A stretch of 64,000 bases of DNA, from the NCBI GenBank assembly GCA_003991915.1, contig RQTK01000022.1, positions 957,185 to 1,021,184 on the forward strand, in the 5' to 3' direction. The stretch comes from Elysia chlorotica. Its lineage: Eukaryota > Mollusca > Gastropoda > Plakobranchidae. Made by a program: the position numbers and the translations under genes. Positions 1 to 20,159 of this stretch are shown in pieces; position 1 is the first letter of the stretch, and the number at the start of each line of letters is the position of its first letter. The notes under the pieces were generated by a model, which worked only from the letters and a program-made list of their open reading frames with translations, did no database searches and was not told the origin of the DNA.

Positions 1-1660
1 TGGTTCACTAGTAGTAGAAAACATGTATGGTGAAAAGGAAATCTAGACAACATAAGGTCAGAATACCTGTGCCCTTCCCTTCACCACTAGAGATCGTTTC
101 TAGCACACACACTTGAAGTGGCGGACAACAGGGTGTTCCTTGATGAAATTTAGTGAACAAAGTAATCGTTTCACACAATCCTATTGCGCGCCATTAACTC
201 AACTGTTGTCATGATAAGGCAATCGATCATTATTTGTATTGAATACACTGAAGTCTGAGTCGCGTTCGACACTGTAAAAATAAAGTACATTCTGATATCG
301 CTAAGAAACGCGGTTCTGAAAAGTCGCATGCACGTCCCATATCCCGTACCTTTAAGTATTGTGACACCGAGTCCTCGTTTGTTGGCCCAGGAAAAAAGAC
401 TGCATTCGAGATAATGTAGTCTTTCTAAGACTTCAGTGTATTTTCTATATTGTTATAACAACATTAATGAACCCATCGGTGTTTAACGATCGAAGTTCGA
501 AGTTCGTAGTTAATGTCTTTAAGACGGCCCTTGCACAGTAATTATTATGAATTCGAAATCACAAATCATTATAACGATCAAAGGCAGTTCAATGAAAAAC
601 ATACTTGGTAATGGTATCAACAACAACAAAAAAGCCCTACGACAGCACACAGAAAGGCTGATATAACAGGTAGTAATCTCTGATTCAGATATTCGTTTAT
701 TAGTCAGTTATTCCATTTTCAGGCAGATAATTACGGTAAATAAATGAGTGGCACAGCTGCAAGAAATGGTGATCTTACTTTCCGATTCAAAAAGAAAAGT
801 CATGTAGGGGGCTTGACTATGCAATTTTTTCAAAGCAGCTACTAAATTTACACCACTCTGTCATAAGTGTACACGGCAGCCACAACAATGGCAATGGCGT
901 ATCATGAACGTTTTCACCTCGATTGTATACACTTTGACCAGTTAAATTAAAAGTAAGATATTTCTATTTTTAACTTTAACGAATGTGTCCATGGTGTCGT
1001 TTCATTTTCATTAATTCAATCAAACATGAAAGAGATTTAATGAATACATTATTTCAAATATATTCCTTGTGTATGATGTATGTATATAGCATGATTATCA
1101 TACGCTCACCTTGGAAGTTTAGCTCGACTAGTTGTTTCTTTTTTTTTTTTTTTCAACATAATTATCAGACAAAAATACAATGTGCATATAATTTTATTGT
1201 TTTCGTGTTCTCGTAAAATTGTATTTTTTTTTTAGTTTAGTTAAAACTAAAAGTATAGCGCTCTCATCAAAAGGATTTATAGACATTGGGAAACAACACG
1301 TTTATCCCTGATCAGGTTGAATTGTTGTTGTTTTAATTGTTTAAAAAGCTATTGCATGAGCTATCATTGTTTAATGAATACAGCTGAATAAAGCAGATTA
1401 TGGAGCCTGCAATATTTTATTGTGGACATTGTAAACACTGTGAATGGTTAGTTTAAGGCCATCCCTCACTTATCGCACTGCAGCAAAATATTGACACTCA
1501 AGCCCGGCTCTTGGCGTTGTTCAAAGCTAATGGCGCTCTACGGACTGCGCGTTGTCTAAAACAAAACAAACAGAAGGGGCGCCCAATTCACCTCGAGTAA
1601 ATAATGGTAATGACATGCAACAAGCCTTTTAGATATTTTGTGGAAGCTTCATTTGAACTG
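1..1660. other. AT-rich intergenic DNA, no gene recognised
   Basis: I see no open frame with recognisable domains, no credible splice pattern and no clear repeat here. It is ordinary AT-rich noncoding sequence with short homopolymers (for example a T run near 1138-1153). Confidence 0.5.
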
Positions 1661-1662
1661 AA

Positions 1663-2160
1663 GGTGTCATTAGAGGAATGCGTGGTTTAACTATAGTGAT
1701 AGACGTTTTCGATGTTGTCGGGAGGAGATGAATGCTTGGTAAAAGTAGACGTGTTCTAAGGTTTAATGAGAGAATTGCGTCGTAAAAGTAGACGAACGTG
1801 TTGTAAGGTGTAAAGAGAGGAGTGCATGGTGAAAGTAGACGATTTCTAAGTTGTGAAGAGACTGAGAGGAATGCATGGTATAAGTAAGCATGATTTAAGG
1901 TGTCTTGAGCGGAATGCGTGTTATATATAAGTAGACGTGTTCTGTGGTGTGGTAAGAGGAATGCTTGGTATATATTAATAAGTAGACGTGTTCCAGGGTG
2001 TGATGAGAGAAAAGCGTGGCTTAAGTAGACGTGTTCTAAGCTGTCAGGGAAGAAACGCGTGGCTTAAGTAGATGTGTTCTAAGGTGTCATGGAAAAAATG
2101 CGTGGCTTAAGTAGACGTGTTCTAAGGTGTCATGAGAGGAATACATGATATAAATAGAAT
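1663..2160. repeat. degenerate minisatellite, unit about 45-50 bp
   Basis: About ten imperfect copies follow one another. The recurring core is GTAGACGTGTTCTAAGG followed by TGTCATGAGAGGAATGCGTG and a short linker. The last units (about 2010-2140) are the most alike and the first are the most diverged. No coding frame survives through it. Confidence 0.75.
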
Positions 2161-2454
2161 CATGAGACTGAGTGGTAAAATCATAAAACTGAGGCGTCGT
2201 GGAGAAAAACCTCTTTAATTTCATTTTTGGCGCAAGAACAGTTTGTGTCCAAGTGCTGGATGTGGGAGGACGAAGCGGCCAGATTAACAGGACCAGGCAT
2301 ACCTCGTAAAATGTCTACAGAGTTTCTGATCAGTGATCACGGGAGATCAATTCGACTACAGAAATCACTTTCTTTGATCAGAGATTACTTTTTAGGATGA
2401 AACTGCAGGAGACGTGTTACTGGGCTCGACGTCACTTTCGATATTGAGAATTTG

Positions 2455-2690
2455 AACATATCAACAACATGGAGTGAAGAATGGGCAAAACATAGACTAA
2501 CAATGGAAAACCTAATTAAAGATCCATTACAACTTATACGCTTTAAAAACCAGAAAAGAAAACACGAGATCATAAAAAACGAATTGCGAGCCTCACATGG
2601 ACTAACAAAATCCAATATGCATAAATGGTAACTCGGGAAACCACCCACATGAACTCGATGTAATGGAAGTTCTGCGACAACCGACAATAT
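2455..2690 (+). mobile_element. decayed C-terminal fragment of a non-LTR retrotransposon
   Basis: A plus-strand frame reads NISTTWSEEWAKHRL, then NLIKDPLQ, then a helix-rich stretch ending in SNMHKW and a stop. This order (W-x-x-x-W, NLI-x-DP, a basic helix, then K-W before a Cys-rich end) resembles the C-terminal region after the RNase H of many animal LINEs. The downstream Cys part is broken by stops. It is a short, dead fragment, and family assignment is by pattern only. Confidence 0.4.
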
Positions 2691-2699
2691 AATCCTTCA

Positions 2700-4400
2700 T
2701 TGGTGTGTATTTGTACCACAAAACTTAAGCATGATACATTTCAGGCTGTGGATGACAGGCTAACATCTGGGATTGACAGGCTAAATGTGGAGATATAGCC
2801 ACAGGATATTACTGCTACTTTAAAATTTAACACCAAAACTTTGAACAACGTCGAGTCTCTGTCTAGATTCTTCTGGTCGCCATGGGAGGTGGCGGTCCTT
2901 TACCTAGCCACGGTACAGAGAACTCCATCTTTAGCTCTTATAACATACTATTCGTGATTTCATTTTTTAAATAATAATGATTTGGAGTCATTTAGAAATG
3001 AGTAAGGACATTGTACAACTGAGGGTTCCAACAATAAAAGGCCAGGTCACTGAAAACACTTTGCATTACAAGAGTTATTGTGAGATTTTTCTATTATTCT
3101 TTATTTAGCACAGTCAGGAGAGAATGATAGCCTGCAAATATGTGGTTTTTTCAGAGTACTCATCATAAGCAACAACAATGTAAACTGCCCCAACAGTGCC
3201 GAATAGCTAAGAATGTGTACATGTAATGTATTCTGATTATTAACCTGCAGGATCATAGAGAGATAACCACTAATATGTTCGTTCTCTATAACGGGAGGGA
3301 GAGAATTCTCTCCCTCTCTCCGGGTTTAACGTCTCCTAGGTTCCCCTGGGAGATCCTATACGGCGATCAACTAATATATTATTTCTACCGTAGTTTTTAT
3401 CAGTTCCCTTTGTCTACCAACACGATTCTGTACCAAGATCGTTACTGTGATTGTCTCTAGTTCAATAAATTCATTTTGTTATCATCTAAGACTTTTGTCA
3501 AGTCTCGTATGTCAAAACAAGACAGTATCTTACTTTGACTTTAACTGTACAATGTTGTAAAATGTATATCATATGATAGGTAGATACTTATTTTGTGATC
3601 ACAATATTAACAAAACATGGTTGCATAATTATTATTTCAATTCGTTTGTTGTTATTTTGTTTTTTGTTTTTTTTTGTTTATATAGGTAAAGCTGCATTGT
3701 TTTGTAGTATTTCTCTACTATGTAAAAACAACAACAAAACAAGAATTTAAAAGAATGCACCAATAAATTTATGTCCGCAAAAGAACAGCTTTTATCTTAC
3801 TGAAAGACTCATATATCAACATGGTCAAAGAATGCACAAATCAATTTCCAAAACGGACTAAAAGTGTCGCCAGTTTCTCACATAAAAGACCATTACTACT
3901 TGGCCCATGTTCATCTGCCATCTCTGAGATCCAGGAAAATAAGTAAGCATTTTTGTTCTCCAAATATGGGTTATGCATACAACGCAGCGGTAGCTATCAA
4001 CTCACCGTAAGCCTTCCTATTCCCATTTCTTACGAAGAGTCGGAAACGTACCACAATTTGTACTTACGGGCCATCATCAGGGTGCACAAAGAACGCCGAA
4101 ATCTGTCTTAGCCTTAGAGGACTCGTATACAAATTGTTACGCTATTATGACAGAGGCTTTGCCACCAAAACAACGATAGCGGACGACATATCCAAACCCG
4201 TAAGGCATCGGGTGACGGAGGTCTGTTATTGAGACTCGAGTTCTGATTGGACGCCGGTCCAGATTCCCTTCCCTATCGTTTTGGGTCTCTCTGTGGGCCA
4301 TATTTTCACAAGGTTCCTAATGTCACTAGTTCCAATGAATTATATAATCTTAATCAAGATCTTGATAGGGCCTCAAACTGGACATGTCGCAGTCTGGGAT
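2700..4400. other. noncoding DNA without recognised gene
   Basis: No domain-bearing frame was seen. The stretch is AT-rich with oligo-T and GT-rich patches near 3650-3680. One copy of a short dispersed motif (about 4048-4072, read on the minus strand) also occurs elsewhere in the window and is described in the findings. Confidence 0.4.
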
Positions 4401-4424
4401 TTGTTGTCCCTGAATGAGTACATA

Positions 4425-4570
4425 ATGGGATGCCGCTTTGTCATCTCTGTGAAGGTGCTGGGTTCGATCTCCGACGTGGACGTTTTTTTTCTGAACCCCT
4501 TGTGTCCATCCAGCACTCATGGATCATGGCGAGGAAAGTGACGGCGACTTCCTCACAAATGCTGTTTGCC
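4425..4570 (+). mobile_element. tRNA-headed SINE-like fragment (family B)
   Basis: The head contains GTGCTGGGTTCGATCTCCG, which matches an RNA polymerase III B box (GGTTCGANNCC). A related head followed by a different, longer body lies on the minus strand near 8.1-8.4 and 9.45-9.74 kb. There is no cloverleaf that would support a functional tRNA gene. Confidence 0.4.
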
Positions 4571-5237
4571 TAGTTCAATGAGGACCATAACTCTTGGATC
4601 TCCAACGCTCTGTCAAAGACTGACTTGGTGACACAAAATGTGTCGACGAACTATTCCCAATATTTTATCACTTTTTATGTTGAAAGCTCCTAAATCAACA
4701 CTCGGCAGTTTGTTAGACCTGTGGAAGCCTTGACAACTTTGGATGAAATGAAATCGGAATGATCCTTACAGCAAATACTCGCAGGCGTCTTTGAAATATT
4801 TAGAAAGCAAAACATTGAAAGAAAAATAAAGAGACACTTTTCACAACTACAAAATAATTTTGGTCGTCCATAAATGCGATTTAAGATAGTAATAATATCA
4901 CAAACTTGTATCTTTAGTTTTAAAGATATAGTTGCTGTTGTTTTTCGTTGTTGTTTTTTTAAGTTATTGGTCGACCATGTTAAATAAAAACAACACTCGA
5001 TAATCATAGTAGGTCGTAAGTACAACTTCGCGGTAGCTCATAACTGGTCTGATGGCATCTTATTTGTATATCCTAAAACGAGCTGTAGGCTTACCACAAT
5101 GTCGCACTTTCGCCTCTATGTTTTGCTATCTGTGTGAAATAAGACGCCGTAAGCCCTGATTCTTGTGGAACATATAAATGCCTCATAACCAAATGTTTAC
5201 AAAGTTCATAAAAAATAACTATTACGTGAGTCACAAA

Positions 5238-11188
<5,951 letters not shown>

Positions 11189-11299
11189 CTGCAGGTTCGA
11201 CATAGCTCAACAAGTAAGAGCAGTGAGTAATGCAAATCTATGCGATTTTTAACAGAGAAGATAAAGTGCACACATTTAAGAAAAAGAATATTAGATCTA

Positions 11300-11575
11300 A
11301 TACAAGATGGCACAGTGACGCTAATTTTCTTTTTGGAACTATCACATGCAATACAGCGTTGGTCCCCCGGTCGGGAGGTTCGAAACCCATTATTGGTCAA
11401 AAATGCATTGGTCTGATTTCGTCCTCCACTGGTTGGGTCGGTATTAGTACATTGTATATAATGTGATCGCTGAGGCACTGCCTCTGTGAGGCAGCACGTA
11501 AAATTGTTAGACGTTAGTTTCGGGATCCTTCCACAATAAAGCCTATAATATAGTGTTGACGTTGGACGATATTCA
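11300..11575 (+). mobile_element. tRNA-derived SINE (family A)
   Basis: Head with GGGAGGTTCGAAACCC (B box), then the body marker TTGGGTCGGTATTAG, GGCAGCACGTAAAATTGT and CCACAATAAAGCC. The same body recurs about ten times in the window on both strands. Confidence 0.65.
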
Positions 11576-12633
11576 AGAAACAAACAAACAAAGAAACAAA
11601 CCTGCCAAGCATAATACAATAACGGGAATCCTTGTTACAAGCATTGTCTGGCCAGTGTAATTAGGCTCCTCCTGTACACTCTTCATTAGAGTTCCGTTCC
11701 TCTGTTTCAGATGTCAGTTTCATTAGAATTAGTTGCAGTATCTAGACGATGTTGTCATGAATAATGTATACACTTGTGGTTTTGGGACATGCTGCATTCA
11801 AAGCACATTGTTGTGATGTCGATTTACACGATCCGGTTTATTCGTCATTAGAGTTCCTTTCCTTTTCGCCAAATGTCCATTTCAATAAGTTTACTTGCAG
11901 TTTCTGAATGATGCCTCAAGGATTACTGTACACACAATGTACGTAGCTGGGTGCACAATGTCATAAAGAAGGAGTTACACGCTTGAATTATGCACATCTG
12001 TCTTTTAAACTAATCGTTAACACTTTTTCAGCTTTTTTTAAAAGAACCGCATACTGCCTGTTCATGAAATAAGCTACGTCATTAGTTTTTAACGCTATTG
12101 GTACAATGCAAGATGAAATTAGGATATAAAAATTAATATCGCAATATCTCTGAAGGACAATTTAAAATTATGAAATACTAGTTAATATATAATCAGAATT
12201 AATAATTAACCTTTAAAAATGGATAATTAATATAATAATCTTATTATATATTTGTGAACTGGTGAAATTATTATCGTCTTCTCCGCCATAACTACTCAAG
12301 GTACAAACTTGAAATTTAGATATATTGGTACCTTGGAATTTTCTGAATGCCTTAGGCTGGTTCGTTTATTTTTCACGATGACGCATAAAGCATTAATTAG
12401 ATTTTAGGAATTGAAATTGATTCGTCGATCAAGCAGCCATTGCTGTTTTTGATTTCAGTTAGCTAATCGTAAGTGAAAGCGGGCTAGGTTCAAATAGGTG
12501 CGGGGCTCTATTTCAATAGTTGAGATTTCTTGCCGTAATTATTATTGTTTTCCTAAACCCATTTAATGTCAACACTACCACTTATAGATCTATATAATGT
12601 ATTTTTTTTTCTTTCCGTTCGACATGTTCACGA

Positions 12634-13027
12634 GGATAAACATGGATCTAAAAGCTAAATCAAATAACTAGATCTAGACTTCTACTACTCATAGATCTAC
12701 ACATTTTTTTTTATTCTTTCCATTCAACATGTTCACGTGCGGGGCTCTGCTCGGGTTATAATACTGAATTCTATATCTATCGAATGGGGATCTTTCGGGG
12801 TTTAAAAACATTCGAACCCAATTTAAATTCTATATGGATCTACCTCGACTATCATCGAAAAGGGGATAAACATGGATCTAAAAGCTAAATCAAATAACTA
12901 GATCTAGACTTCTACTACTCATTATGTTATGTATGCACAAATATGTTTTTTATTCTTTCCATTCAACATGTTCACGTGCGAGGCTCTGCTTGGGTTATAA
13001 TAGGCTACTAAATTCTAGATCTATCGG
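12634..13027. repeat. direct tandem duplication, offset 230 bp
   Basis: GGATAAACATGGATCTAAAA and the next roughly 150 bases occur at 12634 and again at 12864, including TTCAACATGTTCACGTGCG. The units are rich in AGATCTAGA. No coding content. Confidence 0.85.
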
Positions 13028-13199
13028 GGATAGGATTGTAGGGTGGGGCGGTTTGGATTTGATCGCATGTCTAAGTTTGAGACGAAGACAATTATAATAA
13101 TAGCTGAAGGAAGAGACTCTGTACAATTATAGGAAACTAAATCTCTCTTAAAAAGAGTTTCTTAAGGAGACACAATGAAGCATTATTATAATAATAACA

Positions 13200-13290
13200 A
13201 TAAAGTCCGAGGTTCGAGTCCCAACTCTGACGGACGCGTTCTTTCCCTCCTGGTTGGGTCAGAGTCATAAAAAATGTGATTGGCCAACTC
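13200..13290 (+). mobile_element. SINE family A fragment
   Basis: GTCCGAGGTTCGAGTCCCAA (B box) followed by CTCCTGGTTGGGTCAGAGTC and a truncated body. Confidence 0.5.
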
Positions 13291-13559
13291 CTGAGGTCCC
13301 ATCGCCGTAAATGGACTTTGTTAAAGCTTAGGAGACTTTGAACTAGAAGGGAATAATCGTGTAGATGCACTCAGATCGCAATGTTCAAACTGGAGACCAT
13401 CACCAATTTTATCATAAAAAGATAGGATTCTCCTATTCAAAGTTCAGAAAACATTGTCCTCAACAAAACCTGTTCGAAGATCTTTACACGCTACAAAATA
13501 CTACAGGGTCAAATAAACGACTGTTAAAAAAGCAAAAAAAACAACACTTTTACTTACAA

Positions 13560-15100
13560 CAAACAGTGTTATGTTTGTTTGTTTGTTTTTTGCCTGTTGT
13601 TGTTATTGTTGTTGTTTTGTTTTTGTAGATCATGTTGTTGCTGCTACTGTAGTTGTTGTTGCTAGTGTTGGTGTTGTTGAACGGCTACTGTTACAATTGT
13701 TTTTGTTGTTGTTATTGTTGTTGTTACTGCAACTGTCGTTTTTTCTATTGCTGATGTTGTTGCTGCCGATGCCGCTGTTGGTGTTGGTGTTGTTTTCGAC
13801 TTTTGTCTGTGTGCTTGTTGTTTTGCCTTTTTTTAATGACTACTTACCATTTTAAGTTAAGTGCGCGCGGATTAATAAAAAAAAAAAAAGAGGATGTCAA
13901 CTTTGTAAGTTTGAGATTGACCAACGTAAGCGACTACGTCTTGATATTTTTATTGGTAGGAACAAAATTATGAAGGAGTGGAACAATGTATATTATCTAG
14001 GCTTGTATAGTTTAAATGAGTTGCAAACATGATTGCTCGAATGATGATTTCGGTTTCTTTGTTTCTTTAATTGTTTTCATTATGTAATGGTTTGTAGCAT
14101 TCAGAAAAGCGATTTTGCTACGTTTTTCCTCAGCATTCACATCGTTTCCAAGTCTTTTTTTTTTTAGCTATGCTGTTTTAAATTCCTTGTCATTCTTTTC
14201 TGCGCTGCTCCTCGTGTTATAGTTGTGGTTTTCTTTAATGTGTAAATAATCAAACGTTTTCTCCATGCCTACCTTATATTTTTCTCCGGTAAACATTTCA
14301 ACGGAATAAGCACTGATAAATAATTTTGTAAAACAGCGTTTTATTATTTTTCATAACAGCACCACAAGGAAATGTTTAATTATTGTATGTTTAAAATCCA
14401 TATATATATATCACTTCAGTAAGAAATAACCTTTCATCGGTTCTACTTGCCATTACGTCACACAAACATTGATCCGCGGGTCCTAATCTAGGATGTCGTA
14501 TGCACAAAGCAACGAAAGCGTTACAAGTGAGAGTTGTCTGCTCTTGAACTGTTGCGGATCACTGGAGATAAAGGCTGTTTGCACCACAGAAAAGGGAGAG
14601 TTCTGGTTCGCACCGTAACGACCCGTCATGCTCGTTTAGCCTCTTGGAATCCATAAATCCCCACAGGGTCTAACTTAAACCATTGCATAATTACCATAGG
14701 CGTTTTCCTGAGAAGGTTACTACGTACGCTATACTTGTATCAGCCCTTCGATCTACATCGCATTATACTTAGGCAGGGGATCCTAGAGCACTTTTAACCC
14801 TGAGAATTCATCGTATCATGTATCGGCCTTAAGTTTGAACGCCAGATGTAAGCGCCTGAATAAGTTAGTCATAATAATCCACGAATCATAAATGTTCTTG
14901 GACGCAACTGGCTTATGGAACGGATTTTTACTCATGCCATTTCTTTCGCTTAAAAATATTTTTTTTTATTAGTGTGTCTTATGCGCATTTCATGATTTAA
15001 GGCAACGCGTCCTGTTTTCGATAACTTTTTCATACAGCTCTCAACCTTGGCATTTTCATGTTTTAGTGTAGCATAGAAAGGTCCTATTTCAATCTTTGTA
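13560..15100. other. low-complexity and noncoding DNA
   Basis: 13566-13800 is GTT/TTG-rich. The remainder holds no recognisable gene or repeat family. Confidence 0.4.
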
Positions 15101-15241
15101 TGTACCATTTTTTTTGTTGTTGCGATACACAGTATGTTATTTTAAATGTGTTAATCATCGGTACTTACAACCCTTGTCGGCGATATGACAATTATGATGG
15201 TCTCATTATTCATATACATTTTGTTTTGCTGTTTCAATTTC

Positions 15242-15312
<71 letters not shown>
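15242..15312. repeat. (TTG)n microsatellite
   Basis: About 23 pure TTG units. It produces poly-Leu, poly-Val and poly-Thr shadow frames. Confidence 0.97.
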
Positions 15313-15313
<1 letters not shown>

Positions 15314-15579
15314 GTTGTGGATGATGTCGCTTTATTGGGTCGTTTCGTTTCGTTTCAGTTTTGGAGATCGTCATATTTGTTTTTGATAAAGCCCCATAAC
15401 CGAAGCAAAAGATACCGTTTAGCATGGTTGCAGACCATTTGCGAGAGTATTCTACTCGTTCAAATCAGGTGTTTCGTAAACAAAAATACACAAACATCAA
15501 ACCGAGATCTAATTCTGATTTTACCTCAAATCTGAATAATAAAGAGTTCTCTATTCGGGCCTTTCCAAAGACCAACTAT

Positions 15580-15840
15580 AAGAAGCTCCCTGGTTCAAAA
15601 GTCACAATCGGTCAATGAACTTATTTGTTCAATTTCGTCCCCTATTGGTTGGGTCGGTTTCAGTACATGTATTATCTCATCGGCCGAGATAGGAGTCATA
15701 GTATCCCCGCAATTTCCCTGTGTGGCAGCACGTAAAGTTGTCAGACGTTAGTCTTAGGGCCCGTTTATAAAAATGTAGCCTATATAGTGCTGACGTTAGA
15801 CACTGAGCACAGCAACTAACTCAAACTCAAACCCAGCGAC
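15580..15840 (+). mobile_element. SINE family A copy with intact 3' tail
   Basis: TATTGGTTGGGTCGGTTTCA, then GTGTGGCAGCACGTAAAGTT, GTCAGACGTTAGTCTTAGGG, CCTATATAGTGCTGACGTTA, and an (ACTCAA)n tail ending near 15835. This is the fullest 3' half of the family in the window. Confidence 0.7.
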
Positions 15841-16197
15841 GCCCTTGCTACAGCGGTCCAGCATATGGCCAATACATGTCCACTATAAGGGCCAGTATAC
15901 GTCAGTTAATGTCCAGTAAAGGCCCAATATAGAACACCTGGGCTACCGAAGTCTGTAATTTTCTAAAATAGGAAAATAAATCACCGCGTTTGAATCCCTG
16001 ATCGGCCGCGGCCGCCGTGAGCGCAGGAGCTTGTACGTCAAGGCGCAGATCATACGCAGCTGCACAAAGCTAATCCAAGCTAGATGAACCTTGAACATCG
16101 CTGTCTGTCTGGTCTTCTGATCTCGGTTCGGCGTTTTAACCTATTTCATACATTTTTGATAATTCGTGTATGTCTGTATCTGTCTCTAGCTATGTCC

Positions 16198-16437
<240 letters not shown>

Positions 16438-17936
16438 CTTTCTTTCTCGTTGAAACGAATCACACCGACAATTCTGTTCGCCGTCCATTTGCGAAGCCCT
16501 CCAGAGTTCTACCATGTTGTCCGAAACATTAATCATAGCAATTATTAAACACGGGTCAGCGACTATTGGTCCCTGTTTGACGAGTGTAAAGACCGTAAGC
16601 CCCACAAGCGGGTGCCCATTAGTCCCGATCGACGTCGCTTATTATTATAAAACACTGCTGCTCAGTCGGGCGAACCAAGTTTTCCTTCGCTTCGCCTCTC
16701 CTTGGGCTTAATCATCGTCTAGGTTTGTATCGATACCAACGTAGCAATTACACAATATCGATACCTTTGGAACATTCAGTGACATCGATACCATTGGAAT
16801 AGTCACGGAACATCGATACCGATAGACCTTTGTTTGTTGTTGTTGATTTTTAAATATTATAGAAACATGTCTTTTTTTTTTCAGACGACCTGGTACCCCT
16901 GCTCTGTCTCTGTGTGTCGCATGATAATCTTGTCAGATGGTAGTGTTGGTACCTATCCGGATGTAAGACGGGAGCTGTTACCTGTCCACGATACAAAAAA
17001 TGATGAGCCTGGTTGCTGACGGTGGACATTAAAAAAAAAAAAACGAAGCACATGCTGTAAAATTGTACCCTCAAAGAGAGATCCAATCTAACTGTTGAAA
17101 GAAGAGGCTGGTACTGAGCACTTTTTTCTTGGTGGCCTATATTGTACAGAAGAAAGTATAAATGATAAGTGCTCACTTGATTTTTCTTATCTACGATAGA
17201 TCAGCCACCTTCGAGATTTGCAGCCATTGATTATATTCTTTTTTTTTTATATTATTATTTAAACCAATTTGCATTGTCACAAGGCAAGCTCATAATTTTA
17301 AAAACCAAGCTTCACCTTAAATAATGTAATGAAACAAGATAAATTTTGTATTCCCAAAACGAAACAAAAATGTTATAAGACAGTTAATATTGCATATATG
17401 AGGTTTAACTTTGCCCAAATTTCGTCGTCTTGGGTCTTCCCATTAATGCATTCTTTAAGGTCGTATTTTTTGGCTGTTGGTTTGTTTGTTTTCTTTTTCT
17501 TTTTCACGCATTTTATTATATCAGGTGTGGTTTAAAGGGGACTAAGACAGTAATGCCGCAGCAAAAAAAATTGGTCATAAAAAAGGCGATTTATGGATAT
17601 ACATTCCGTAAAGTTCAGCCTAAAAGAGGCCCAAATTACACCAAGCTTTTTTTTGTGTGTGTTTTGTTTTGTTTTTGTATGTTTGTTGTCTTTTTATGAA
17701 AAGAAAGACAATCCGTTGTGTTGCCAATTTTCTGAATGTTATCGCATTTTTTGTTGTTGTAATTATACTGTTATTGTTGGTGGTGGTGGTGGTGCTGTTT
17801 CTCAAAAGAAAGGTCATCAATGATGTTGCCAGTTTTCTGGATATTGTCGCAATTTAAAAAAAAAATCTACTGCTATTATTGTTTTTGGCTTTAGCCACGC
17901 CAAAATGGCTCAGCGATTAGATCGTAACTGAGATTG

Positions 17937-18600
17937 AGCGAGTGAGTGAGTTTGTTTTACGGCACGTCAGCACGGTAACGGCTATATTGTGCCCAGGGTG
18001 TCCTGGGACCATTAATGCGTTATACTAGTAGCGGCGGTGACTCCTTTATCTCTCTGAATAGTAAAAGCATAAACATTGTGCGCAAGAAGGTTGGTTAAAA
18101 TTAAAGGCTATATACAATAGTTTAAAAGATCCATGTGTAGGATTACCACAGTTAAATTTTATTATTATACACCAATGTCCTTCAGGAACATTAGTAGGCG
18201 CTGAGGACTAACATAAGTAAATATGTTCTCTAGTGGCTTGGAAGCCAGGTACAGATTTCTTTCCCGGTAAAAAAAACCAGACAGTCAACCAGAATGTGAC
18301 TAATGGACAATTGACAGTTGCAGGTATGACACAGTGGAGGCTCTTCATCTCTCAGTAGAAAAGCGTGAGTAAGATGAGAATGTCCAAGTCGGACTCGATC
18401 GAGTACCACTTGGTCTCGTCGTCTAGTCTGAAAAATTCCTGGTCAGTGACCTAAATGTGGTTGGATACAGTGTAATTTGTTGGTTGCCATATTGTTCCAT
18501 CGCGTTTTCCAGTTTCTCTTATAAACGTGTGTATAATTGGCTTAGCGTCTGATGCTGGTATCGGCACCTGAGTAATTTCAAGTTCTAGCCCGATTTTGAC
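17937..18600 (-). mobile_element. second copy of the family A LINE 3' end, inverted
   Basis: Reverse-complement match to 6240-6902, starting at the (TCAC)n tail and extending through the Cys-rich region and RNase H end. It carries small indels that break the frame (for example in the ILVDC region). It is 5'-truncated near 18600. Confidence 0.75.
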
Positions 18601-18789
18601 GATGGGAGCCTCTGTTACCCCACTGCGTCACAATTTATTATGATGGAGTTGTATCCATTAACTAGCCTAACGTTTGGCTGGGCACAAAGCCTTCATCTCA
18701 ATTCAACTTCAAGAAACTTTGGCGGGGTGGAAAATATATAACTCTGGCTCGGTAAATATAACTACAAATACAATACATGTACAATTTTG

Positions 18790-18990
18790 TCAGCTAGGTT
18801 TTATTAGAAGCTGGTCCAAAGACTAACTTCTGACACGAAGATCGATAGATTGAGCAGTAACACGGACTTTTACCTCAGCCGGTCACATTATACTGGAACT
18901 GATCCATTAATTATGGGAACAAGACGGATTGATCAGGGATTGAAATTTCGAACTGGGGACTTTCTTTTTAAATTCGCGAGCTCTAACCTT
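18790..18990 (-). mobile_element. eroded SINE family A copy
   Basis: On the minus strand a B-box-like GTTCGAAATTTCAATCCC is followed by the AGTATAATGTGACCGGCTGA body segment. The 3' part is disturbed. Confidence 0.45.
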
Positions 18991-19629
18991 GAGCCGCATC
19001 GCCCATTGATTTAAGAATGTTAAAAAAATGTTTTAATGTTATAAAGGTTAGAAAGCTTTGTAAGTGTACATGACTGAGGGCGGCAATGCTGATGATGGGT
19101 ATAACGTAATGGTTTCAGCGAATGAGAAGAAAAAGAAAATAATTATTGTATAGAATGATAATGAGATTAACAATGTTTGTATGATTCGGGGTGAGAAGCG
19201 ACGAGAGGATGTTGCTAATGATAACAAAGACCGTATTTTAAAAATATTTTTGAAAGGGATTCTTTCAGAAAATTTTCTTAAGCGAAACCTATGGGGGGGG
19301 GGGGGATTCCTTTTTATTTTTAATTTTGCCCTCGTTCATAAATATTAGGAGAGGGGTTGGAAATTATTATATATGTTTTGATTTAGCGCAAAAAAATGTA
19401 CAACTGCGTCTGTGCTGTGTAATAAATCAGATTTTAGTGCTTTTGTGTATCGCGGTATCTTACTACTTTGCTTTCTATAATCACGATACATTTAATTGAA
19501 AGCATTTACTTGATGGTATCAAAATTAAATCACTATTGAATGTGCTCAAGGATATTTTTAAATTTCCCTTCAAATAACACAGAATAAAATTGTTTACTAA
19601 GTAAAAGAAAAAAAAAACCAACGAGTACA

Positions 19630-19900
19630 GAGTATTCGGTCCCGCCCAGGGTAATCCGACGTGTCGTTTCGGCACTTCTTCGACAGCGTAGGCGCTAGGG
19701 GAGCACTTGAGCCGTCACTAAAGACATTCGCAAGTTTGTTCAATTGACGACGCCCTCTCGAGGTGCTGAGCGAATGGCGTGTGAACTGGTCGACGAAAAC
19801 GTCCGGAGCAATAAAAACCCTTGAGTAAACAACGGTTAGGTCTGAAGATCAAGATATACACGGCGGCGATACAGCCCTAGTTTTACGTGTATTACGCTAC
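19630..19900. other. unassigned GC-richer island
   Basis: This stretch is GC-richer than its surroundings, rich in CG dinucleotides, and contains an AATAAAAACC late in the segment. No open frame or repeat match was recognised. It could be a transposon terminus or an old regulatory segment. Confidence 0.3.
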
Positions 19901-20159
19901 TGTTCTTGCATATATTTATAAAACACAAAAGCTTTCCCCAATCAATGCATCTTGCGATTTCGGTTTTGTTCCTACGAAAAGGCGCTAATAAATATTCATA
20001 AACTTAATAATAATAATAATAATAATTTATTATTATTATCACCGTCATCAATAATATTAATAATCATCATCATCATCACTATCCTTATTATTATTATTAT
20101 CTTCAATAATGTTAATATTTTGCTATTTTGCCATAGCCATCAATTCAAGTGATTGGTTG

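Noticed and set aside
4690..5025. Minus-strand open frame of 111 codons
   Set aside because: AT-rich frame with no recognisable domain, splice context or composition different from its surroundings.
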